From assembly GCF_012849555.1 (NCBI RefSeq), contig NZ_CP051685.1, positions 5,704,001 through 5,768,000 on the forward strand: DNA of 64,000 nt. Reading direction: 5' to 3'. Positions 54,181 through 63,600 of this stretch are shown in pieces. The translations under genes were made by a program, and so were the position numbers. The notes under the pieces are model-generated. The model searched no databases. It saw only the letters and a program-made list of their open reading frames with translations, and had not been told where the DNA came from. Positions within the stretch are counted from its first letter, which is position 1. Every line of letters begins with the position of its first letter. Origin of the DNA: Massilia forsythiae (GTDB lineage Bacteria > Pseudomonadota > Gammaproteobacteria > Burkholderiales > Burkholderiaceae_D).

Positions 54181-56919
54181 CTACTTCTTCGCTGCCTTGA
54201 ACCCCAGTACCTTCATCGCCCTGGTCAAGGTCGTCGCGCTCTCGGCGTAATCCGCCCACGGCGCGTTCCCTTCTTCCAGCCGCGCCTGCACCGTGCCGAC
54301 GGTCCAGTGCGCGCCCGACGTCAATCCGGCCAGCTCTTCCCAACGCACCGGCACCGAGATGCCCAGTCCCGGCCGCACGCGCGGCGACCAGGCCGACACC
54401 GTGGTGGCGCCGCGCCCGTTGCGCAGGTAGTCGATGAACACGCGGCCGACGCGATTCCTGGCGCCGCTCTTGCCCGAGAAGCGTTCCGGCAGCGTCTTCG
54501 CCAGGTGGTTCACCACCGCGTGCGAGAAATCCTTGACCGTGTCCCAGTCCAGCCTGGGCTTGAGCGGCACCACCATGTGCAGGCCCTTGCCGCCGCTGGT
54601 CTTGAGGAAGGGCGTCAAGCCCAGCTCCTGCAGAAAGGCGCGCATCAGCTGGGCGGCTTCCTGCACCGCCGTCCACGCCACGCCCTCGCCCGGATCGAGG
54701 TCGAACACGATGCGATCCGGCTTCTCGTAATGCGCGCCGGTGGCGTTCTGGCTATGGATCTCGACCACGTTCCACTGCGCCGCCGACAGCAAGCCCTCGA
54801 CGCCGGCGAGCTGCATCATGCTCGGATGCTCGGGGTCGAGCGCACGGTCCATCTGGATCACGCCCGGCATCTTGCGCGTGTCGACGACGTGCTTCTGGAA
54901 GAACAGTTCGCCGCCCACGCCCTCGGGCGCGCGCACCAGCGACACCGGCCGCCCTTCCAGATGCGCCATCATCAGCGGCCCGACCAACGCGTAATAGCGC
55001 GCCAGGCCGGCCTTGGTGACGCCGCTGTCGGCATCCATCACGCGCTCGCCGTGGGTCAGCTTGAAGCCGGCCGGCAGCGCGGCGCCGGCTTCGCTGCCAG
55101 CCGCATCCGCATCCGCATCCGCCTGGACCGTGTCCGGCGCGGCCGCCGCGCCGCCGTCCTGCACATGCCCGGCGTGCTCGCGCACCACGCTGCGCGCCGG
55201 CTTGTCCTCGCGCAGGCCCTGGAATACCGGATGGCGGATCAGGCCGGCCACGGTCCATGCCGAGAAGCTGACCTCGGCCACCAGTTCCGGCTTCACCCAG
55301 TGCTTGCCGCGTCCCGGCACCGCGCGCGGCGGGAACGGGTCGGCGTCGGTCTCGATCGCGTCCAGGACGTCGCGCAAGTGGCGCAGCGAGGCGCCATTGA
55401 AGCCGCTGCCGACGTGGCCGGCGTAGCGCAGCACGCCCTCGGCGTCGTAATACCCCAGCAGCAGCGAGCCGATGCCGCTGCGCGCGCCCTGCGGATCGGT
55501 AAAGCCGCCGATCACGAATTCCTGGCGCAGGCCGCATTTCAGCTTGATCCATTCGGGCGAGCGGCGCGTCAGGTAGCGCGAATCGCGGCGCTTGCCGATC
55601 ACGCCTTCCAGGCCGATGCGGCAAGCCGCCACCACCAGCTGGCCGGGATCGGTGCCGAATTCGGCGGAAAAGCGCACCGTCTCCGATGCCTTGTGCGCCA
55701 GCGCCCGCTCCAGCAGCGGACGGCGCGCGTCCAGGCGCACCTGGCGCAGGTCGTGGCCCTGGAAATACGGGATGTCGAACAGGAAGTAGACGATCTGCGC
55801 GCGGCTGTCCGCGTCGAAGGCCAGCTGCAGCAGGTTGAAGTTGGGTTTGCCGTGTTCGTCGTGCACGACGATCTCGCCGTCGTACCAGCCGTCCGGCAGC
55901 CGCAGACGCAGCAATTCCTTGTGCAGGAGGTCGAGCTTGCCGGTCCAGTCGTTGCCGTTGCGGGTGACCAGGCGCACGTCGTCGCCCTGCACGCGCGCCA
56001 GCATGCGGTAGCCGTCGAACTTGATCTCGTACAGCCACTCCTCCGGCTGCGGGGGCGGGCCGTCGACCAGTGTCGCCAGTTCCGGCGACAGGGTCGCGGG
56101 CAGCTCGGCGGCGACGGCGCCGGCAGGCATGCCATCGGCCTTGGCGGCGACCTTCTTGCGACCCTTTGCGGGTGCGGCGCCGGCTGGCGCGGCATCGGCC
56201 GATTCATCCTTCGCGACGGCAGCGGCGCCCTCGCCTGCTTTTTCCTTCGTCGCTTTGGCCGTCCTGCGCTTGGCAGGCTTGGCCGGCCCGGCGCCGGCTT
56301 TCTCGTCTTCGGCTTTCAGTTCCGCCAGCTTGGCATCGGCCGCCGCCTGCTCGCCCGGCCCGGCCGGCATCGGCAAGTCCTTGACGCTGTCCGGCATGGC
56401 GTCGATCACCGAATACTCGGCGGCCGGGCGCGCGTAGTCATCCCTTTCCTTGATCAGCAGCCAGGCTTCCTGGCGCTCGCCGGCGCGCGGCTTCATGCGC
56501 ACCAGCACCCAGCGCCCGTGCAGCTTGTGGCCGTGGATGGCGAACTTGATTTCGCCCTTGGCGTAGCCGGCGCGCGGATCGCCGACCGGCTCCCAGGTGC
56601 CCTTGTCCCAGATGATCACCTTACCGGCGCCGTACTGGTGCGCCGGAATCGTGCCCTCGAAATCGGCGTACGAGATCGGGTGGTCCTCGACGTGCACTGC
56701 CATGCGCTTGTCGCGGGTATCGAAGCTCGGGCCCTTGGGCACCGCCCAGCTTTTCATGGTGCCGTCCAGCTCGAGGCGGAAATCGTAGTGCAGCCTGGTG
56801 GCCCAGTGCTTCTGGATCACGAAGGTCAGCGCGTCGGTGCCGGCGCGGCCGCCTTCGGCCGGTTCGGAGGTAATCGAAAAATCGCGCTTGGACTTGTACT
56901 GCTCGAGGGCGTCTGGCAT
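54181..56919 (-). CDS. ligD: Multifunctional DNA ligase D
   Basis: This 912-residue NHEJ enzyme has three domains in the order PE-LIG-POL. The 3'-phosphoesterase is at about 1-180 (HWATRLHYDFRLELDG, HVEDHPISYADFEG). After a Lys/Ala linker comes the ATP-dependent ligase (about 280-570), with nucleotidyl Lys300 in YEIKFDGYR. The polymerase/primase is at about 620-900, with DLDPGEG and TSGGKGLHMVVPL. With Ku it joins double-strand breaks without a template. It is convergent with the ku operon. Confidence 0.97.
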   Translation of the reverse strand: MPDALEQYKSKRDFSITSEPAEGGRAGTDALTFVIQKHWATRLHYDFRLELDGTMKSWAVPKGPSFDTRDKRMAVHVEDHPISYADFEGTIPAHQYGAGKVIIWDKGTWEPVGDPRAGYAKGEIKFAIHGHKLHGRWVLVRMKPRAGERQEAWLLIKERDDYARPAAEYSVIDAMPDSVKDLPMPAGPGEQAAADAKLAELKAEDEKAGAGPAKPAKRRTAKATKEKAGEGAAAVAKDESADAAPAGAAPAKGRKKVAAKADGMPAGAVAAELPATLSPELATLVDGPPPQPEEWLYEIKFDGYRMLARVQGDDVRLVTRNGNDWTGKLDLLHKELLRLRLPDGWYDGEIVVHDEHGKPNFNLLQLAFDADSRAQIVYFLFDIPYFQGHDLRQVRLDARRPLLERALAHKASETVRFSAEFGTDPGQLVVAACRIGLEGVIGKRRDSRYLTRRSPEWIKLKCGLRQEFVIGGFTDPQGARSGIGSLLLGYYDAEGVLRYAGHVGSGFNGASLRHLRDVLDAIETDADPFPPRAVPGRGKHWVKPELVAEVSFSAWTVAGLIRHPVFQGLREDKPARSVVREHAGHVQDGGAAAAPDTVQADADADAAGSEAGAALPAGFKLTHGERVMDADSGVTKAGLARYYALVGPLMMAHLEGRPVSLVRAPEGVGGELFFQKHVVDTRKMPGVIQMDRALDPEHPSMMQLAGVEGLLSAAQWNVVEIHSQNATGAHYEKPDRIVFDLDPGEGVAWTAVQEAAQLMRAFLQELGLTPFLKTSGGKGLHMVVPLKPRLDWDTVKDFSHAVVNHLAKTLPERFSGKSGARNRVGRVFIDYLRNGRGATTVSAWSPRVRPGLGISVPVRWEELAGLTSGAHWTVGTVQARLEEGNAPWADYAESATTLTRAMKVLGFKAAKK

Positions 56920-57014
56920 GGCGTCACCTGGTGTTCGCTGGTGATGCCACTGTAGGCCGGACGCCCCGGCGCCACCGTTCGACAGCTAACCGTGGCGCCC
57001 GGGGGCGGATACTC

Positions 57015-58706
57015 TTACTTGCGCTCTGCCGCGCTACGCTCGCGCGCCGCGCGGAACTCGGAGTCCGCCGACCAGTTCGGCCAGACCTTCGAATCGGCCA
57101 GGTCGCGTCCCAGCGAATACAGCATGTCGAGGTCGCGCGCCATGCCGGCGAAGGTCCACTTGGCCTGCCATTCGTCCGACGGCTGGTGGTAGTGGTCGGC
57201 GGTATACTTGTCCGCATTGGCCTTGCCGGCCGCCACGCCGCCCTGCTCCCAGTCGATACCCGAGCGGAACGAGATCGCCGGCACGCCCTGCTTGGCGAAC
57301 GGGAAATGGTCGGAGCGGAAGAAGCCGCCCGCTTCCGGGCGCGGGTCCGGCGTGTAGCGCACCTTCCACGCTTTCGCCTTGGCGGTCAGCTGGGTCAGCA
57401 AATCCAGCCTGGCATTGCCGGAGATGGAAAAATCGCGCGCCGGGCCGTAGGGCGTCAGGGCATCCATGTTGATCACGCCCACGGTCTTCGCCAATGGATA
57501 CACCGGATTGGCGGCGTAGTACTCGGAACCCAGCAAGCCCTTTTCTTCCGCGGTCACCGCCAGGAACACCACGCTGCGCTTCGGTTGCGGCTCGCGCGCG
57601 TAGACGCGCGCCAGTTCCAGCAGCGCCGCCACGCCGGTGGCATTGTCGACCGCACCGTTGTAGATCCGGTCGCCGCGCGCGTCCGGCAGGCCGATGCCCA
57701 GGTGGTCCCAGTGGCCGCTGTAAATCACGTACTGGTCCGGATGCTCGCTGCCTTCGCGCAGCGCCACCACGTTCTTCGAGGTGATGGTCTGGGCGTCGAC
57801 CGCGTAGCGCGCGCTCAGGCTCACGCCCTTGAGTTCGACCGGCTTGAAGGTACGCGCGCGCGCCTGCGCCTTCAGTTTGTCGAAATCCAGGCCGGCGCTC
57901 TTGAACAGGGCTTGCGCGGTATCGCGCTGGATCCAGGCTTCCACCGGCGCGTGCGCCGCCGCCGGGTCCTTGCGCACGATGTCGTACATAACGTTGGTGT
58001 TGGAGTTCTTCACCGTGGCCCAGCCGTAGGACGCCGGCGCGGTCTCGTGCACGATCAAGGTGCCCAGCGCCCCGCGCCGCGCCAGCTCCTCGAATTTATA
58101 GGTCCAGCGGCCGTAATAGGTCATCGCCTTGCCGCCGAAGTCGCCCTTGCCGGTCTCGAAGTCGGGGTCGTTGATCAGCACCACCGCCAGCTTGCCCTTG
58201 AGGTCGACGCCCTTGAAATCGTCCCACTTGCGTTCCGGCGCGGTCACGCCGTAGCCGACGAAGACCAGCGGCGCGTCGCGGAACTCGACGCTCCTGGCGC
58301 CGGTCATGGCGGCGCGCACGGCGATCTGCTCGCCCTGCGCCAGCGCGCGGCTGGACTTGCCATCCGTGACGCTGACCTCGACCGGCCCCTTGATCTCGAA
58401 GCGCCCGAGCGGCACGTCCTGGGTCCAGCCGCGCTTGCCGTCGACCAGGTCGCCGCCCGGCTTCAAGCCGGCCTGGGTGAACTGTTCGGCGATGTAGGCG
58501 ACCGTCTTGGCCTCGCCGGGCGTATTCGGGCCGCGGCCTTCGAACGCGTCGGAAGCCAGCACCTTGACGTCCTGCGACAGGTGGCTGGCTTCGATGCGCG
58601 GCGTGGTGGACGTGGCGGGGCCCGCTTGGCCGGCGGCGGCATGGACGGCGATGCAGGGAACGGCATGGGCGGCGAACACCAGGCAGGCCAATCTTGTTTT
58701 TCTCAT
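57015..58706 (-). CDS. Exported M28-family zinc aminopeptidase
   Basis: This 563-residue protein has a signal peptide (MRKTRLACLVFAAHAVPCIAVHAAA). A PA domain inserted before the catalytic region carries LINDPDFET. Zinc ligands fit M28: SGHWDHLG, GAVDNATGVAALLELA (Asp), TAEEKGLLGSEYY (catalytic and binding Glu), NMDAL and the late His in DHYHQPSDEW. It removes N-terminal residues from peptides in the periplasm or outside the cell. Confidence 0.92.
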   Translation of the reverse strand: MRKTRLACLVFAAHAVPCIAVHAAAGQAGPATSTTPRIEASHLSQDVKVLASDAFEGRGPNTPGEAKTVAYIAEQFTQAGLKPGGDLVDGKRGWTQDVPLGRFEIKGPVEVSVTDGKSSRALAQGEQIAVRAAMTGARSVEFRDAPLVFVGYGVTAPERKWDDFKGVDLKGKLAVVLINDPDFETGKGDFGGKAMTYYGRWTYKFEELARRGALGTLIVHETAPASYGWATVKNSNTNVMYDIVRKDPAAAHAPVEAWIQRDTAQALFKSAGLDFDKLKAQARARTFKPVELKGVSLSARYAVDAQTITSKNVVALREGSEHPDQYVIYSGHWDHLGIGLPDARGDRIYNGAVDNATGVAALLELARVYAREPQPKRSVVFLAVTAEEKGLLGSEYYAANPVYPLAKTVGVINMDALTPYGPARDFSISGNARLDLLTQLTAKAKAWKVRYTPDPRPEAGGFFRSDHFPFAKQGVPAISFRSGIDWEQGGVAAGKANADKYTADHYHQPSDEWQAKWTFAGMARDLDMLYSLGRDLADSKVWPNWSADSEFRAARERSAAERK

Positions 58707-58964
58707 GGCGACTCTCTTCGACTTGGATGGGAACCCGGCGGCTTGCCGGGCGAACTGGACAGCAGCATCCGGAGTATGGGTCGGAAGATTTCCAATGTCA
58801 AACTTTCAACAAGTTACCCGTTGCGCATCTGCATGAACTTCAAACAAAAAAATCGTGATGTAAGCGTGTGTAACCGTGTCAACCGGGTGTTCCGGTGCCG
58901 CGTTTTCTGCTCAGTAGCACCGGAAACACCCAACAACATCCCAACACCTGAAGGAATCATCGCC

Positions 58965-59306
58965 ATGAGCAAAATCGTCGCTACCCTGATCGCAGGCCTG
59001 TTCGCTACCTCGGCATTCGCCGCCCAGTCGACCGCCACTGCGCCGGCGGCGCCTGTCACCAAAGCCGAAGCCAAGGCCGACAAGGACATGGCCAAGGCCG
59101 ACGCCAAGGAAGCCAAGGCAGCGGCCAAGGCCGATGCCAAGGTAGAGAAGAAAGCCGCGGAAGCGAATTCGGACATGGCCGTGGCCAAGGCCGATGCCGC
59201 CAAGACCAAAGCCAAAGCACACAAGAAGGCCGCAAAGGCCAAAGCCGAAGCCAGCGCCGACAAGGCCGAGGCTCGCGCAGACCAGAAAGCCGACGCAGCG
59301 AAATAA
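58965..59306 (+). CDS. Small exported Ala/Lys-rich protein
   Basis: This 113-residue protein opens with a signal peptide (MSKIVATLIAGLFATSAFAAQ). The mature part is almost only Ala, Lys, Asp and Glu in AKADAKEAK-like repeats, likely a long single helix or coiled coil. ATG 58965 follows AAGGAATC. A strong terminator follows, so it is made from its own transcript. Function unknown; similar proteins are abundant periplasmic or outer-membrane-linked components. Confidence 0.75.
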   Translation: MSKIVATLIAGLFATSAFAAQSTATAPAAPVTKAEAKADKDMAKADAKEAKAAAKADAKVEKKAAEANSDMAVAKADAAKTKAKAHKKAAKAKAEASADKAEARADQKADAAK

Positions 59307-59350
59307 AGGCACTGCCTTTATCCAGAGCGGCTCAAGCCCCTCCTCCTCGG

Positions 59351-59380
59351 AAGACAGGACCCCGGTCCTGTCTTTTTTTA
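59351..59380 (+). terminator. Rho-independent terminator
   Basis: AAGACAGGAC and GTCCTGTCTT form a perfect 10-bp stem with a CCCG loop, followed by a T-run. It lies 45 bases after the Ala/Lys-rich gene and ahead of the dehydrogenase gene. Confidence 0.92.
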
Positions 59381-59427
59381 TGCGCGCCTGTTCTACAATG
59401 ACGATCCGCCCCCGCCAAGGATCGCCC

Positions 59428-60399
59428 ATGTCCGCCACCGCCAAGCAGCGCATTGCTCATCACATTGTCTTCCTGGACCGCGACAGCCTGATCGCCACCG
59501 TCCGCCCTCCCGCCTTCGACCACGTCTGGACCGAGCATGCGGCCACCGCGCAGGGCGAAGTCGTCGAACGCCTGCGCGATGCCACGGTCGCCATCACCAA
59601 CAAGGTGCCGCTGCGCGCGGATGCGATCGCGCAATTGCCGGACCTGCAAATGATCGCCGTGGCCGCCACCGGCACCGACAACGTCGACCTGGATGCCTGC
59701 CGCGCGCGCGGCATCGTGGTGGCCAACATCCGCGACTATTCGCTGGTCTCGGTGCCCGAGCACTGCTTCGCCCTGATGCTGGCGGTGCGGCGCAACCTGC
59801 GCGCCTACCTGGCCGACGTCGAGGCGGGCCGGTGGGAGGCGTCGAGCCGCTTCTGCCTGCTGGATCACCCGATCGGCGACCTGTCCGGCAGCCGCCTGGG
59901 CATCGTCGGCTACGGCGCGCTGGGGCGGCGCGTGGCGCAGATCGGGCGCGCCTTCGGCATGCAGGTCGCGGCGGCTTCGCGCTCGCCGGTCCAGGACGAC
60001 GACGTGCTGGCGCTGCCGTTGGGCGAACTGCTGGCCACCAGCGACGTGGTCAGCCTGCACCTGCCGCTGACCGCACAGACGCGCCACCTGATCGGCGCCG
60101 CCGAACTGGCGTCGATGAAGCGTTCCGCCATCCTGATCAACACCGCGCGCGGCGGCCTGGTCGACGAGGCTGCACTGGCCGCGGCGCTCACCGACGGCAC
60201 CATCGCCGGCGCCGGCTTCGACGTCTTGAGCAAGGAGCCGCCGGCGCCCGACAACCCGCTGTTGCGGCTGCGCCTGCCGAATTTCGTTCTGACCCCGCAC
60301 GTGGCCTGGGCCAGCGGCGGGGCGATGCAGACGCTGGCGGACATGCTGGTCGATAACATCGAGGCGTGGGCGGCGGGGACGCCGAAGAATGCGGTGTAG
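59428..60399 (+). CDS. D-2-hydroxyacid dehydrogenase
   Basis: This 323-residue protein from ATG 59428 (AAGGA 6 bases upstream) has the NAD(H) loop GIVGYGALGRRVAQIGRAFGM, the catalytic Arg in NTARGGLVDE, the Glu in DVLSKEPP and His in LTPHVAWAS. It belongs to the glycerate/lactate/phosphoglycerate dehydrogenase family and may reduce hydroxypyruvate, glyoxylate or another 2-oxoacid. It stands alone. Confidence 0.9.
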   Translation: MSATAKQRIAHHIVFLDRDSLIATVRPPAFDHVWTEHAATAQGEVVERLRDATVAITNKVPLRADAIAQLPDLQMIAVAATGTDNVDLDACRARGIVVANIRDYSLVSVPEHCFALMLAVRRNLRAYLADVEAGRWEASSRFCLLDHPIGDLSGSRLGIVGYGALGRRVAQIGRAFGMQVAAASRSPVQDDDVLALPLGELLATSDVVSLHLPLTAQTRHLIGAAELASMKRSAILINTARGGLVDEAALAAALTDGTIAGAGFDVLSKEPPAPDNPLLRLRLPNFVLTPHVAWASGGAMQTLADMLVDNIEAWAAGTPKNAV

Positions 60400-60430
60400 C
60401 GGTCTCGCGTTATCGACAGCATGCCGACAA

Positions 60431-60557
60431 CGTCGTCCCCGCGCCGGCGGGGACCCATAATGAGCAACAGGATTCGGTACATTGGAAGCAGCTGGAAGGT
60501 TTCAAAAATACGGGTCCTGGATACTCGGCATGGGTCCCCGCCTGCGCGGGGACGACG
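60431..60557. repeat. Palindromic repeat element, copy 2
   Basis: Inverted 28-bp arms at 60431-60458 and 60530-60557 match the arms of the copy at 54021-54148, with one mismatch in the left arm (GCGCCGGCGG for GCGCAGGCGG). The 71-base spacer differs in sequence, so only the arms are conserved. It lies between the convergent dehydrogenase and sensor kinase genes. Confidence 0.85.
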
Positions 60558-60615
60558 CGCCGCAGACGGGCGCGGCGCGACGATCGTTCCGGGCAGCACG
60601 GCAGCCCGGCCGGGT

Positions 60616-63600
60616 TCAGCGCTCCTGTTGAATGGTCAGCACATGCTCCGGGGGCGGCCCCGCCGGATGCAGCGGCAGCTCCAGGATGAAGGCGGCGCCG
60701 CGGCCGTCGGCGCCGGCGCCCTCGGCGCGGATGGTCCCGCCCAACAGCGTGGTGACGATGTTGTAGGCGATGTTCAGGCCGAGCCCGGTGCCGCCCTGCC
60801 CCATGCGCGTGGTGAAGAACGGGTCGAAAATGCGCGCCAGGTGTTGCGGCGCGATGCCGCGGCCGTCGTCCGAGAATTCGATGCGCACGCGCTCGCCGTC
60901 GATGCGCGCCGCCGCCAGCACCATGGTGCCGCCGGCGCCGTCGAAGCCGTGCAGCAGGGCGTTGTTGACGAAGTTGATGATCACCTGGCCGAACGGACCG
61001 GGGTAGCTGTCCATCTCGATGCCGGGCTCGATGCGCAGTTCCAGCCGGTGGCCGGCGCGCCGCACCTGGTTCATCATGGTGGCGGCGATCTCGTGGCAGG
61101 CGCGCGCCAGGTCGAAGCGGCGGCGCTGGGTGCTGGCCTGGTCGACCGACACCTGCTTGAAGCTGTTCACCAGCTCGGCCGCCGCATGCAGGCTGCGCGT
61201 GATCAGGCCGGACGCTTCGCGCACCGCGCCGATCCAGCCGTCGAGGTCGGACCTGCGCAGTTCGCCGGCCTGGACGCGCGCCGCCAGCGACTCGGTCTTT
61301 TCCTGCAGCGTGCTGGCCATCAGGAGGCTGTTGCCGATCGGGGTGTTCAGTTCGTGCGCCACGCCCGCCACCAGCGAGCCGAGCGAGGCCATCTTTTCGC
61401 GCGCGGCCAGCTGGGCCTGGGTTTCCTTCAGCTGGCGGTAGGCGTCGGCATTGTCGAGCGCCACCCCGACGTAGGCGGCCAGGGTGCTGAGCATGTCGAG
61501 CTGCACGTGGCGGTAGGCGCCGGCGCGCGCGCTCTGCACGATGATCACGCCCAGCACGCGCGCGCCGACCATGATCGGCACCAGCATCAGCGAGCGCGGC
61601 GCCGGGCGCGTGGGCGGGTGCTCGTCGACCCAGTCCTGGGCGGCGGCGGCGCGGTCGTCCAGGTAGGGCCGGTGCTCGTCCTCGAAGTCGTCGATCAGGA
61701 TTTCCTCGCCCTTGCGCACGCAGTAGCCGATCATGCGCAACACTTCCGGCACGCAGCGCTCGGTGGCGCCGCAGCGCCGGCCCTGCTCCATCACGTACGG
61801 ATAATCGAGCTGGGTCAGCGCCGCGCCGGTGGCGTCCGGCGCCGCCCCGTGCGCCGCGCGCGCCACGCCGATGGCGAACACGCTCACGTCCATCAGGCGC
61901 CCGACCTGGTTGTAGACGTTGGCCATGATCGCCTCGCTGTCCAGGTTGGCGGTCAGCTCGCGGCCGATATCCGACAGCAGCGCGATGGTGCGGCGCGCCT
62001 CTTCCACCGCTTCCTTCTGGGTCTCGGCTTCCTGCTTGCGGCGCTCGGCGCGGTCCTTCTGCAGCACCAGCTCGGCGGTGCGGGCGCCGACCTGGCGCTC
62101 CAGGCGTTCGGTCTGCTGCACCAGCACGCGGATGCGCAGGCGGTACAGCGCCAGCGCCGCGCCCAGCGCCACCAGCGCCGTCAGCAGGCGGAACCACCAG
62201 GTCATCCAGAACGGCGTGGCGATCGTGATGTCGAGGCGCGCCGGCTGCGCGCTCCACACGCCGTCCTTGTTGGCGGCGCGCACCTCGAACACGTAGCGGC
62301 CGGGGTCCAGGTTGGTATAGGTGGCGAAGCGCTTGCCGGCATCGGTATCGGTCCAGTCGCGGTCGAAGCCGCGCAGGCGGTAGGCGTAGCGGTTGGCGGC
62401 CGGGTCGGCGTAGTGCAGCGCGGCGAATTCCAGCGTGAAGGCGGCGTCGCGCCACGGTAGCTGCACCTCGTGCGCGTGGGCCAGCGCGGCGTACGGCAGG
62501 CCGGGCCGGTTCGACACCAGGAAATCGGTGATCACCACCGGCGGCGGATACGGGTTGTCGTGGATCGCCTCCGGCATGAACGAGGTCATGCCGTTGACGC
62601 CGCCGAAGTGCAGCTCGCCGTCGGCGCCGCGCGCCGCCGAGCCGACGAAATAGGTGCCGTCGATCAGGCCGTCGTTGGCGTCGTAGCTCTTGAAGTCGCC
62701 GTTGGCCGGGTCCAGGCGCGTCAGGCCGACGGTGGTGCTGGCCCAGATCATGCCGTTGCCGTCTTCCAGGATGGCGCCGATCGGCGCCTGCTCGCGCGCG
62801 CCGGTCACCGGGAAGAAGCGGAAGCCGATCCGGCCGTCGGCCTTGCGCTCCATGCGGTGCAGGCCGGCGGCGCTGCCGACCCAGATGTCGCCGTTGGACG
62901 ACTGGTACAGGTAATAGATGCGGTTGTGGCGCAGGCTGGACGGGTCGCGCGGATCGTGGCGGAAGTGGGTGAAGGTGGCGCTGGCGCGGTCGAAGCGGTC
63001 CAGGCCGTTCTCGGTGCCGATCCAGATCGCCCCGCCGCGGTCTTCGAGCACGGAAAAGCCGAAATTCTCGCCCAGGGTCGACGGGTTGGACGGGTCGTGG
63101 CGCCAGCCCTGCAGCGCATGGCCGTCGGCGCCGAGCAGGAACAGGCCGCCGCGGGTGACGATCCAGAGCGCGCCGGCGCGGTCGCGGTACAGCGCCTGCA
63201 CGTGGTTGGCGCCGGCCTCGCCGCTCAGCGCCACCTGGGTGAAGCGGCCGCTGGCCGGATCGCGCCAGGACAGGCCGGTGGGCGAGCCCACCCACAGGCG
63301 CCCGGGGACCGGCAGCACCGCCGTGATGACGTTGTCCGGCAGGCTGTCGGCGCGCGCGGTATCGTGGCGGAACACCTGCGCGCGCCCGCTGGCCGGCTCC
63401 AGCTGTACCAGGCCGCCGCCGGTGGTGCCCAGCCACAGGCCGCCGTCGGCCGCGGCGGCGATCGCGCGCACCTTGCGCGTGCCGGGATCGGGCTGACGTC
63501 CGGGCAGGATCGTGAAGCGGCCGAAGCCGCCGCTGGCCAGGTCGGCGTGGTTGGCGCCGCCGAACATGGTGCCGGCCCACAGGGTGCCGGTGCGGTCGAC

